This document shows, in pieces, positions 6,073 to 11,338 of a stretch of DNA of 11,338 nt. The notes below the pieces were generated by a model. That model searched no databases and had not been told where the DNA came from. It was given only the letters and a program-made list of their open reading frames with translations. Numbering within the stretch: the first letter of the stretch is position 1; each line of letters opens with the position of its first letter. Where the stretch lies: contig MGSI01000001.1 of assembly GCA_001798455.1 (NCBI GenBank), positions 1-11,338 of the forward strand, written 5' to 3'. Origin of the DNA: Deltaproteobacteria bacterium RIFCSPLOWO2_02_FULL_57_26 (GTDB taxonomy: Bacteria > Desulfobacterota > Binatia > UBA9968). The position numbers and the translations under genes are program-made.

Positions 6073-6564
6073 TTAAGTACGGGCAGGTTTCAAACCTGCC
6101 CCTACGAGTTCCTGCCTTTTACCGAAACCCTGCTCATTGTCGATATAAAAAATCCGCTCCGGGACCACACAGTAGAACTTTACTTTTAGAAAGGCCTGGT
6201 ATAGGAGACCGCTTGCCGGGTTGGTAAAGATCTTCATGACTTCGGGATACTTGCGCGCATAAACGATCATCGCTTTCCCCTTTTCAACAAGAGAATCCAC
6301 GGCTACGACCTTCCCTTCGAGCTGGATGCCCTTGATTCTACGCCAATCCCGATAGTCCTCCTGGACTGTCACTGCGACTCGAGGATTCGCTGCTAAGTTT
6401 TGGCAATGGCGAGAATCCGGGGCGGAGAAAAAATAGAGTCGCAGCCCGTCGCTGGCGTAAAAAACCGTCGCGGCCCAAGGAACATCGCCGTGGCTGGTCC
6501 CGAGCGTCATCGTGTTGTGACCTTCGATGTAGCTCAGAATTTGCCGCTTCAGCTCTTCCGACAT
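6073..6564 (-). CDS. Split-barrel FMN-binding-like protein (PPOX superfamily), copy B
   Basis: A 163-residue pyridoxamine-5'-phosphate-oxidase-like protein. The order is typical: an N-terminal helix with MTLGTSHGDVPWAATVFYAS (19-38) as strands 1-2, LRLYFFSAPDSRHCQNLAAN (41-60) as the strand plus flavin-contacting S-x-x-S-R-H helix, PRVAVTVQEDYRDWRRIKGI (61-80), then QLEGKVVAV (81-89) and a C-terminal part with YCVVPERIFYID. It is of the general-stress/YhbP-like size class. Substrate unknown. Two oddities: no ribosome-binding site precedes ATG 6564, where the upstream sequence is repeat DNA, and the last ten residues (VGAGLKPART) are translated from a palindromic repeat, so the ancestral stop probably lay earlier. 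Confidence 0.75.
   Translation of the reverse strand: MSEELKRQILSYIEGHNTMTLGTSHGDVPWAATVFYASDGLRLYFFSAPDSRHCQNLAANPRVAVTVQEDYRDWRRIKGIQLEGKVVAVDSLVEKGKAMIVYARKYPEVMKIFTNPASGLLYQAFLKVKFYCVVPERIFYIDNEQGFGKRQELVGAGLKPART
6077..6105. repeat. Palindromic repeat read as a protein tail
   Basis: GGGCAGG (6081-6087) and CCTGCCC (6095-6101) flank the symmetrical loop TTTCAAA. GTA and TAC extend the pairing beyond a single C:C mismatch. On the minus strand it is translated as the C-terminal GAGLKPA-containing end of the preceding protein. I recall similar GAGLKP-type protein tails from several environmental bacterial genomes, suggesting a mobile or amplifying REP-like element; that recollection is not tested here. 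Confidence 0.65.
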
Positions 6565-6573
6565 ACAAATAAA

Positions 6574-6637
6574 GCCGTCAGCGATCAGCTTTCAGCTTTC
6601 AGCTTTCTCTTAAGGCTGACAGCTGATGGCCGACCGC
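6574..6637. repeat. CAGCTTT/CAGCTGA-word intergenic repeat
   Basis: Three exact tandem CAGCTTT units occupy 6586-6606. They are preceded by GCCGTCAGCGATCAGC and followed by GGCTGACAGCTGATGGC, which is nearly the reverse complement of the first, so the whole element can fold on itself. It fills most of the 81-base gap upstream of split-barrel copy B. Confidence 0.6.
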
Positions 6638-6645
6638 CGATAGCC

Positions 6646-7698
6646 TCAGGGAGTCCGCCGTATGAGAGGCGTCTTGGTGAGCGCCTTGAGGTTCGCAACT
6701 CCCACGCAAAGCATCGCCACTTTGATTTCGGCAATGATCCCACTCAAGTATTCTATCACGGCCTGGGCCGACTCCAAAGCCGGCGCCAGCAAGGGCTGTC
6801 CAATGGCGGCGATGTTCGCCCCCAATGCGATGGCCTTGGCAATGTCCAGACCGTTGCGGATCCCCCCCGAGGCAACTACTTCCAAATTCGGCACAGCCGC
6901 TCGTACCTCCACCAGGGCCTCCTCGGTAGGAATTCCCCAGTCAGCAAAGGTGAGATCCACAGCCTTCCCCTTTTGGGCCGCCCTCTTGGCCTCCACCGAA
7001 TACCATGAGGTTCCGCCTCGTCCGGCCACGTCAATCGCCCTGACCCCAGCCCGCTCAAGGCGCGAAGCGACTTCGCCCGAAATTCCGCTGCCCACCTCCT
7101 TGGCCACCACCGGGACCTCAAGCCGGCGGCACACCTCAGCGATCTTTTCGGTCAACCCCTTAAAGTTCCGATTGCCTTCGGGCTGGATAGCCTCCTGCAA
7201 AACGTTTAGATGGAGGATCAGCCCATCGGCTTGAATCATCTCCACCGCCCGGCGGCAGTGCTCCACGCCGTAGCCATAGTTCAGCTGGACCGCTCCGAGA
7301 TTGCCGAGCAGAAGGATGTCCGGCGCCAGATCTCTAACTTTAAAGGAATCGGCCACGCTTTGCTCCTCCAAGGCCACCCTCTGAGAGCCGACCCCCATTG
7401 CCAGGCGCAATCGCTGAGCGGCATCAGCCAAATTCCGGTTGACCTTGCGGGCCAGATCAAACCCACCGGTCATGGAGGAGATCAAAAGGGGCGCTTGAAG
7501 CGGTTTGCCGAGAAAAGTGGTGCTTAAGTCGATCTCATCAATATCGACTTCAGGAAGCGCGTTGTGTCGAAAAGCGTAGCGATCAAAGCCGGTCCCGTCG
7601 GGCCCTCTCACGGCCTCGCCGTCGAGACAAAGCTCCAGGTGTTCCTTTTTCCTTTGTTGGGTCGCCGAGAGGGTTTTCTTGGCCCTACTGCGTGCCAT
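6646..7698 (-). CDS. fni: Type 2 isopentenyl-diphosphate delta-isomerase (FMN-dependent)
   Basis: This 350-residue soluble enzyme interconverts isopentenyl and dimethylallyl diphosphate using reduced FMN. It is a TIM barrel of the usual length. Conserved blocks are all present: RKKEHLELCL at 17-26, SSMTGG at 74-79, GSQR at 104-107, HLNVLQEAIQPEGN at 163-176 (active-site Gln/Glu region), VVAKEVGSGIS at 197-207, DVAGRGGTSW at 223-232, FADWGIPT at 251-258, and the phosphate-binding SGGIRNG and IGQPLL near 277-304. It is unrelated to the metal-dependent type 1 enzyme. The start lies 18 bases after the UbiX stop without a clear ribosome-binding site, which suggests coupling. DMAPP made here could feed UbiX. 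Whether isoprenoid precursors come from the mevalonate or MEP route is not shown. Confidence 0.96.
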   Translation of the reverse strand: MARSRAKKTLSATQQRKKEHLELCLDGEAVRGPDGTGFDRYAFRHNALPEVDIDEIDLSTTFLGKPLQAPLLISSMTGGFDLARKVNRNLADAAQRLRLAMGVGSQRVALEEQSVADSFKVRDLAPDILLLGNLGAVQLNYGYGVEHCRRAVEMIQADGLILHLNVLQEAIQPEGNRNFKGLTEKIAEVCRRLEVPVVAKEVGSGISGEVASRLERAGVRAIDVAGRGGTSWYSVEAKRAAQKGKAVDLTFADWGIPTEEALVEVRAAVPNLEVVASGGIRNGLDIAKAIALGANIAAIGQPLLAPALESAQAVIEYLSGIIAEIKVAMLCVGVANLKALTKTPLIRRTP

Positions 7699-7716
7699 AA
7701 ATTGGCCGGTGGAGTC

Positions 7717-8364
7717 TCATCGCTGCTTTTTCGCCGCTTGCCCGCCTTTTTTCCCGGCAGGCGAGGAGGATGGATTGACCGCTTCGGGATGGCGGCTCAT
7801 GCCCTCCTCGGTCCATCGCTCGAAGAGGGTCACCTCGATCCCGAACTGGTCGAGGATGCGGGTAACGGTTTGGTTGATCACGTCATCGAGCGTCTTGGGC
7901 CGATGGTAAAAGGCCGGTACCGGTGGGAAGATCATCGCCCCTATGCGCGTCAGGGCAACCATATTCTCCAGATGCCCCAAGTGCAGCGGAGTCTCGCGGG
8001 CCACCAAGACCAGCCTTTTTCTCTCTTTCAGGACGACGTCGGCGGCCCGAACCAAAAGGTCGCCACCGATCGAATGGGCGATCCCGCCCATCGATTTCAT
8101 GGAGCAAGGGGCGATGACCATGCCCTCGGTACGAAACGAGCCGCTGGATATGCTGGCCCCGACGTTATTGATGTCATGGACGACGCTCGCCATCTCCTCC
8201 ACGTCTCTGACCGAATAGGGTGTCTCCACCTGGATGGTCATCTTCGCCGCACGGGTGAGTACGAGGTGGGTCTCGACGTCCTTGAGGCGAGAAAGGACCT
8301 CCAGAATCCGGATCCCATAGATCGCCCCGGTGGCTCCCGACATGCCCACAATCAATCGTCGCAT
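7717..8364 (-). CDS. ubiX: UbiX-type flavin prenyltransferase
   Basis: This 215-residue protein should join FMN with dimethylallyl phosphate to make prenyl-FMN, the cofactor of UbiD-family (de)carboxylases. Visible hallmarks: the FMN-binding start MRRLIVGMSGATGAIYGIRI, SSGSF at 73-77, the nearly invariant VIAPCSMKSMGGIAHSIGGD (83-102), VLVARETPLHLGHLENM (119-135) with the conserved Arg123-Glu124, and PAFYHRPKTLDD (150-161) with the substrate-binding Tyr and Arg region. The core ends near residue 188. The remaining ~25 residues are a Lys/Ser-rich, probably disordered tail. AAGG seven bases before ATG 8364 supports the start. The partner UbiD decarboxylase is not in the window. Homologues once called phenylacrylic acid decarboxylases have the same role. 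Confidence 0.95.
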   Translation of the reverse strand: MRRLIVGMSGATGAIYGIRILEVLSRLKDVETHLVLTRAAKMTIQVETPYSVRDVEEMASVVHDINNVGASISSGSFRTEGMVIAPCSMKSMGGIAHSIGGDLLVRAADVVLKERKRLVLVARETPLHLGHLENMVALTRIGAMIFPPVPAFYHRPKTLDDVINQTVTRILDQFGIEVTLFERWTEEGMSRHPEAVNPSSSPAGKKGGQAAKKQR

Positions 8365-8392
8365 ATCTTGCCTTCGAAGCAGCCCTTCGAAC

Positions 8393-8453
8393 GTTCAAGG
8401 GTTCAATAGTTCAAGGCTGGCATCCGTTGAACGTTGAACTTTAAACCTTGAAC
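8393..8453. repeat. GTTCAA/TTGAAC inverted-word repeat
   Basis: GTTCAA occurs at 8393, 8401 and 8409 (exact period of eight), followed by the complementary TTGAAC at 8427, 8434 and 8448. The two triplets can pair into an imperfect hairpin around GGCTGGCATCC. The right end overlaps the last codons and stop of the RibK-like gene, so the element has grown up to or into the coding end. Related TTGAAC words are at 3527 and 3553. Confidence 0.6.
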
Positions 8454-8839
8454 TCCAGCGTGAGCCGGTCTCCGTCCCGCACCCCAAGCTCGTCTTTAAT
8501 CCGGACCGGCGCGACGACCTCAAGTTTGTCCGGTGGATAGCCTTCAACTTCCGGCAGGACGACTGCCCCGTTTTGCTTCCCCTCGATCTCGACCGGAAAG
8601 CAGCGCGCCCGGCAGAAGGAAGCATCCGGCGGCGGGATGTCGATGGCTTCCACCTGCCGTTTGACTTCGCGCCACGCCCCCATCTCCTTTTCCGAGTCCA
8701 GCCGCACATTCAGAGTGGCCGGATAAGGCGAAAATCCAAGCCGCTCGCGCAGCGTCTGTTGCACCCACGGGAGACTCATAAACATGGCTCCCTGACCCAG
8801 ATCCGAGAAGACCACTCCCGTCAATTTTCTTCGCTCCAT
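8441..8839 (-). CDS. ribK: DUF120 protein, probable CTP-dependent riboflavin kinase
   Basis: This 132-residue protein matches the archaeal RibK (DUF120, PF01982) plan almost motif for motif: a first strand ending in DLGQGAMFMSLP (13-24; archaeal form GLGEGxYFxSLP), LGFSPYPATLNVRLD (34-48; archaeal LGFxPYxGTLNxxLD), FPVEIEGKQNGAVVLPE (81-97), and LEVVAPVRIKDELGVRDGDRLTLEF (106-130; archaeal IEIIAPxxLRexxxLxDGD). RibK converts riboflavin to FMN using CTP. The length equals the archaeal single-domain enzyme, without the helix-turn-helix domain some archaea add. One deviation is Ala41 where Gly usually precedes TLN. Bacteria normally use ATP-dependent RibF, so this gene is unusual and may be archaeal in origin. 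GCGAGG sits directly at the ATG. Position before ubiX and fni fits FMN supply. Family sure; activity inferred. Confidence 0.85.
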   Translation of the reverse strand: MERRKLTGVVFSDLGQGAMFMSLPWVQQTLRERLGFSPYPATLNVRLDSEKEMGAWREVKRQVEAIDIPPPDASFCRARCFPVEIEGKQNGAVVLPEVEGYPPDKLEVVAPVRIKDELGVRDGDRLTLEFKV

Positions 8840-8845
8840 CCTCGC

Positions 8846-8920
8846 TCAGCGAATAGTGAATGGTAAATAGTGAATAGTCCCCGCTCGCTTCCGTTTTCCC
8901 GTCGAGCGTTTAGCAGCCAT
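8846..8920 (-). CDS. Possible 24-residue basic leader peptide upstream of ribK
   Basis: A 24-codon frame starts MAAKRSTGKRKRAGTI with a good GGAGAGG-type ribosome-binding site two to five bases before the ATG, and stops six bases before the ribK ATG. Its N-terminal half is strongly basic and lies in ordinary sequence; its C-terminal half is translated from the AATAGTGAAT repeat at 8851-8878. It may be a translational leader, the stump of a gene cut short by repeat insertion, or chance. Confidence 0.25.
   Translation of the reverse strand: MAAKRSTGKRKRAGTIHYLPFTIR
8851..8878. repeat. AATAGTGAAT-word intergenic repeat
   Basis: GAATAGTGAATGGTAAATAG is followed by TGAATAGT: near-repeats of AATAGTGAAT with a GGTA interruption. 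It is AT-rich against GC-rich neighbours, in the 133-base gap between ribK and the XdhC gene. Confidence 0.5.
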
Positions 8921-8943
8921 GCCTCTCCGTCTGTTCTCCATTT

Positions 8944-8980
8944 GCCACTCGCGACTCACTTTTCACTACTTGCTAGTGGC
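8944..8980. repeat. Inverted-repeat element at the XdhC gene end
   Basis: GCCACT at 8944-8949 and AGTGGC at 8975-8980 are complementary and enclose GACTCACTTTTCACTA-type words related to the AGTGAA words at 8851-8878. The right arm overlaps the stop codon region of the XdhC gene. A hairpin at the gene end could slow transcription or protect mRNA, but no T-run follows, so I do not call it a terminator. Confidence 0.4.
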
Positions 8981-9746
8981 CCGATAGGGACTGCGCTCTC
9001 CCTCCCCTACGGACCTTGATCGTCTCGGCGAGGATGCTGAGGGCGATCTCTTCGGGGGTTTCCGTCTTGATATCGAGGCCAACGGGGGCATGGACTCTCT
9101 CGATGACCTCCTCGGCGATCTCCTCCTCCTCGCGGAATCTCTGGAAGCAAGCCTTGATGCGCCGCCTGCTCCCGATCATGCCGATGTACTTTGCCGGGCC
9201 ATGGATAATCTCGCGCAGACACGGCTCGTCGTATTTGTGGCCCCGGGTGATGAGGACGATATACGTCGAGGGGGTGACCGGTATTCCCTTCAGCGTCTGC
9301 GCCATATCGCCCACCTTGATGTCATCCGCGTCCGGAAACCTCTCCCGGTTGGCGAACTGCAAGCGGTCGTCCAGCACGGTCACATGAAAATCCAAAATCT
9401 TGGCCATCTTGACCAAGGGAACCGCGATATGGCCCGCACCGACCACGATCAGCTTCGGCGGAGCGGGGAGCACCTCGAAAAAGACCTCGACTTTATCCCC
9501 GGTGCCCGGTAGATCCAAAGGCACCAGCTTGGAACGCTCCTCCTTAAGGCGCGCCTCCGACTCCTTGAGGATCGCCTGTAAGAGCTCTTCGTGGCGGATC
9601 GTCCCGGTTTTGACCTTGCCATCACGAATCAAGCATTTCTGGCCGGGCTCCACTTTGCCGTTCTCCTCAGCCCCCGTTATGGTCGCGAGAACGGCGGCGC
9701 GCCCTTCGCGCTTGATCCGGATGAGTTCCTCAGTGAGGTCGATCAT
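8973..9746 (-). CDS. XdhC-family molybdenum-hydroxylase maturation protein (Rossmann half)
   Basis: This 257-residue protein belongs to the XdhC/CoxI family, which binds molybdenum cofactor and helps load sulfurated cofactor into xanthine dehydrogenase or CO dehydrogenase-type enzymes. Residues 10-55 resemble only part of the N-terminal XdhC domain (IKREGRAAVLATITGAE, then GQKCLIRDGKVKTGTI). Residues 98-240 are the complete C-terminal Rossmann domain: KLIVVGAGHIAVPLVKMAK, VTVLDDR, VLITRGHKYDE, YIGMIGSRRR, and the diagnostic HAPVGLDIKTETPEEIALSI at 219-238. I start at ATG 9746, not the longer frame to 9818, because it overlaps the upstream stop as ATGA and opens with the expected MIDLTEELIR helix. 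Together with the next gene upstream it makes up a full XdhC set. Confidence 0.9.
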   Translation of the reverse strand: MIDLTEELIRIKREGRAAVLATITGAEENGKVEPGQKCLIRDGKVKTGTIRHEELLQAILKESEARLKEERSKLVPLDLPGTGDKVEVFFEVLPAPPKLIVVGAGHIAVPLVKMAKILDFHVTVLDDRLQFANRERFPDADDIKVGDMAQTLKGIPVTPSTYIVLITRGHKYDEPCLREIIHGPAKYIGMIGSRRRIKACFQRFREEEEIAEEVIERVHAPVGLDIKTETPEEIALSILAETIKVRRGGRAQSLSGH

Positions 9747-10087
9747 TGTTCCAACGGTTGCCCCGGCTCCTTTTCCTGCCACCACGGATCGATGAAGACA
9801 TTCATAATCCCACCGCAAACCGCCGGGCTATCGGACGAGATATCGTCCAAAAGATCCACCCGTACCATTCTCGGCTTGCGCGTGTGGATCACCTCGACCG
9901 CTTCGCGCCGCACGTCGGCCTCTCCACACCCTCCCCCGATCGTTCCCAGGATCTCTCCCCACTCCGTCACCACCATTTTCGCGCCTACCTCTCTCGGGGT
10001 GGAGCCGCGAGTTGACACGATCGTGGCCACGGCCACGGTCTCCCCCTTGTCCAGGAACTCTTTCACCTGATCGTAGATCATATCCAT
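9743..10087 (-). CDS. XdhC/CoxI N-terminal-domain protein
   Basis: This 114-residue protein consists of the XdhC_CoxI domain alone (PF02625). It shows ATIVSTRGSTPREVGAKMVV at 21-40, GEILGTIGGGCGEADVRREA at 44-63, and CGGIMNVFID at 91-100, with conserved Cys54 and Cys91 that are candidates for molybdenum cofactor or sulfur handling. In single-chain XdhC this domain precedes the Rossmann domain; here it is a separate gene overlapping the Rossmann gene by four bases, a split arrangement. The ATG at 10087 is set by an unusually strong ribosome-binding site. Upstream comes the CoxE-like gene, 13 bases away, so all three are likely one maturation operon. Confidence 0.9.
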   Translation of the reverse strand: MDMIYDQVKEFLDKGETVAVATIVSTRGSTPREVGAKMVVTEWGEILGTIGGGCGEADVRREAVEVIHTRKPRMVRVDLLDDISSDSPAVCGGIMNVFIDPWWQEKEPGQPLEQ

Positions 10088-10093
10088 AAAATT

Positions 10094-10102
10094 TCACCTC
10101 CT
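10094..10102 (-). promoter_or_regulatory. Very strong Shine-Dalgarno sequence
   Basis: AGGAGGTGA, a nine-base complement of the usual 16S rRNA 3' end, lies six bases before the ATG of the XdhC N-domain gene. It overlaps the CoxE-like stop codon (TAG at 10101-10103). It is the best ribosome-binding site in the window and suggests high or independent translation of the small XdhC partner relative to CoxE. Confidence 0.8.
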
Positions 10103-11315
10103 AGGCAACCAGCTTTTGGAGCGTCCGCCCGAGCGCAACCAGGCTATTAACATTGTGCACCGACAGAAAGAAATCAAGATAGGGTAGCGCCGCCTGCATT
10201 CCCTTGCACAGAGGCTCATAATTTTCGCTGGCCAAGAGGGGGTTGAGCCAGATGATCTTATAGCACCTGGACTTGAGCCTCCGCATCTCCTGTTCCAAAA
10301 CCCGCACATCTCCCCGATCCCAGCCGTCGCTGATGATGACGACCACGGTCCGATGGGTTACCAGGCTGGGAGCGAAATCCCGGTTGAAGGCATGGAGCGA
10401 GCGACCAATATTCGTCCCGCCCGACCAACCCAGAACGGAATCCGAAATCCTTTCCAGGGCGCCACCGATGTCTTTGCTACGGATCAGATGGGTGATGCGG
10501 CTTAAGGAGGTGCTGAAGACGAAAGTCTCGACCCCCCAGAGCTCGTTTTGAAGGCCGTACATGAATTGGATCAAGAAGCGGCTGTAGCAGTCCATGGAGC
10601 CGCTGACGTCGCAGAGGAGCACGACGCGGGTCTTTCTGATCCGCCGCTTGCGCGAAACCAGCTCGACGATCTCGCCCCCGTACTTGATGTTCTTGCGCAG
10701 GGTCCAGCGCACATCAATGCCCTCTCCCTTGGTGGCACGTTTCTTGCGCCGGCTGACCTGTGTGGCGATCTTATTGGCGATCATGAGAATGGCGCGTCTC
10801 ACGGCGCGGCTTTCCTCTATCCCCATTTCGCTGAAGTCCCGCTTGTTCAGGACCTCGTTGGGACTGTACGTGGGCACGGAAACAGGCTCGTCGTCCTGGT
10901 CGGGTTGGGCCTGAGGGTTTGACCCTAGCACGACCAGTTCCTCCTCACCCCCTTCCTCACCATCTGCCCAACCGTCACGGTCTCCCGAGAGCATGGTGGG
11001 CGGCGCGACCATCTCCATCGTCGGTCTCTGGGGACAAAAGTCCCGCCAGAAATAATCAAAAACCCGCTCAAAAAGAGGGACCTCGTCTTTTTCCGAAACC
11101 AGATTGGCCCGCAGCGCGGCACGGAAATCCGCCTTGGAGGCCAGGTTCACGAACTCCAGGGAACGGCTCGCATCGAGCACCTGGCTCAGGCCGACCTTCA
11201 TCCCCAACTGCTTCAGAATCCGGGCAAACGCCAAAAGGTTGGCCAGCGTCCCCCGCCCCCGCATGGCGGCATAGCGGGCCACCGCGCCCGCAATGATGTC
11301 ATCCGAAACTTCCAT
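10101..11315 (-). CDS. coxE: CoxE-like VWA-domain protein
   Basis: This 404-residue protein resembles CoxE, a von Willebrand factor A-type factor that works with the AAA+ ATPase CoxD in maturing the active site of molybdenum CO dehydrogenase; relatives serve other MoxR/VWA chaperone pairs. The N-terminal third (1-100) is helical and typical of the family. Residues 113-146 are an acidic, low-complexity linker. The VWA domain spans about 228-395 with an intact metal-ion-dependent adhesion site: DVSGSM at 236-241, GGTNIG around Thr301, and SDGWDRGD with Asp330. ATG 11315 is used; a minus-strand TAG at 11323-11325, ending a frame that runs off the window, may be the stop of the upstream gene, plausibly CoxD. 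CO dehydrogenase itself is not visible, so the client could be another molybdenum hydroxylase. Confidence 0.88.
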   Translation of the reverse strand: MEVSDDIIAGAVARYAAMRGRGTLANLLAFARILKQLGMKVGLSQVLDASRSLEFVNLASKADFRAALRANLVSEKDEVPLFERVFDYFWRDFCPQRPTMEMVAPPTMLSGDRDGWADGEEGGEEELVVLGSNPQAQPDQDDEPVSVPTYSPNEVLNKRDFSEMGIEESRAVRRAILMIANKIATQVSRRKKRATKGEGIDVRWTLRKNIKYGGEIVELVSRKRRIRKTRVVLLCDVSGSMDCYSRFLIQFMYGLQNELWGVETFVFSTSLSRITHLIRSKDIGGALERISDSVLGWSGGTNIGRSLHAFNRDFAPSLVTHRTVVVIISDGWDRGDVRVLEQEMRRLKSRCYKIIWLNPLLASENYEPLCKGMQAALPYLDFFLSVHNVNSLVALGRTLQKLVA

Positions 11316-11338
11316 GTTCGCTCTAGGCCTGAATCCCT

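Noticed and set aside
6585..6607. CRISPR or ordinary tandem repeat array
   Set aside because: Only three 7-base units, no spacers, no cas genes.
6400..7008. Plus-strand 202-codon frame spanning the IDI and split-barrel B region
   Set aside because: It crosses an intergenic repeat and lies antisense to two well-supported genes; no recognisable domain.
7564..8409. Plus-strand 281-codon frame
   Set aside because: It is antisense to UbiX and the IDI start, both of which have complete family motifs; long antisense frames are common in GC-rich genes.
8840..8972. FMN riboswitch upstream of ribK
   Set aside because: The gap was read for the conserved FMN-aptamer segments expected ahead of riboflavin genes and none is present; it holds repeats and a small frame instead.

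Overview
The window looks like a chromosomal piece of an uncultured, moderately GC-rich, Gram-negative bacterium. The Gram-negative call rests on a MacA/MacB-type adaptor, ATPase and permease. The lineage cannot be fixed from sequence alone. The style of the intergenic repeats, including one that leaves a protein tail ending GAGLKPART, resembles what I recall from Desulfobacterota/NC10-like environmental genomes, but that is an impression. Apart from one toxin-antitoxin pair at the left end, every gene is on the minus strand, so the main locus reads from right to left.

Layout, left to right: (1) Positions 1-1500 hold two toxin-antitoxin modules tail to tail: a Phd/YefM antitoxin with a PIN-domain toxin on the plus strand, and a ribbon-helix-helix-like antitoxin with a MazF/PemK toxin on the minus strand. 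(2) Positions 1606-2169 encode a half-length ArsP-like permease. A 19-base sequence near position 19 recurs at 2192 (18 of 19 bases), so direct repeats bracket regions 1 and 2. (3) Positions 2226-5528 encode a MacB-type permease, a LolD/MacB-type ATPase and a MacA-type periplasmic adaptor. (4) Positions 5525-6564 encode two different split-barrel flavoprotein-like proteins (pyridoxamine-phosphate-oxidase-like); the first is translationally coupled to the adaptor. (5) Positions 6646-8839 encode type 2 isopentenyl-diphosphate isomerase (an FMN enzyme), UbiX flavin prenyltransferase, and a DUF120 protein that closely resembles archaeal CTP-dependent riboflavin kinase. (6) Positions 8973-11315 encode a split XdhC pair and a CoxE-like VWA protein, maturation factors of molybdenum hydroxylases such as CO dehydrogenase or xanthine dehydrogenase.

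The most interesting reading is of region 5. RibK would make FMN, type 2 IDI would make dimethylallyl diphosphate using FMN, and UbiX would join FMN with a dimethylallyl phosphate to give prenyl-FMN, the cofactor of UbiD-type (de)carboxylases. With the two flavin-barrel proteins downstream and the molybdenum-hydroxylase maturation genes upstream, the locus looks like a cofactor supply and maturation cluster. No UbiD, no molybdenum hydroxylase subunit and no CoxD ATPase lies inside the window.

Gene junctions are of two kinds. Five are tight 4-base ATGA/GTGA overlaps that suggest translational coupling. Several others are 70-130 base gaps filled with short-word degenerate repeats, each gap with its own vocabulary. 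No rRNA, tRNA, CRISPR array, transposase, riboswitch or convincing intrinsic terminator was seen, and no gene-free stretch exceeds 300 bases.
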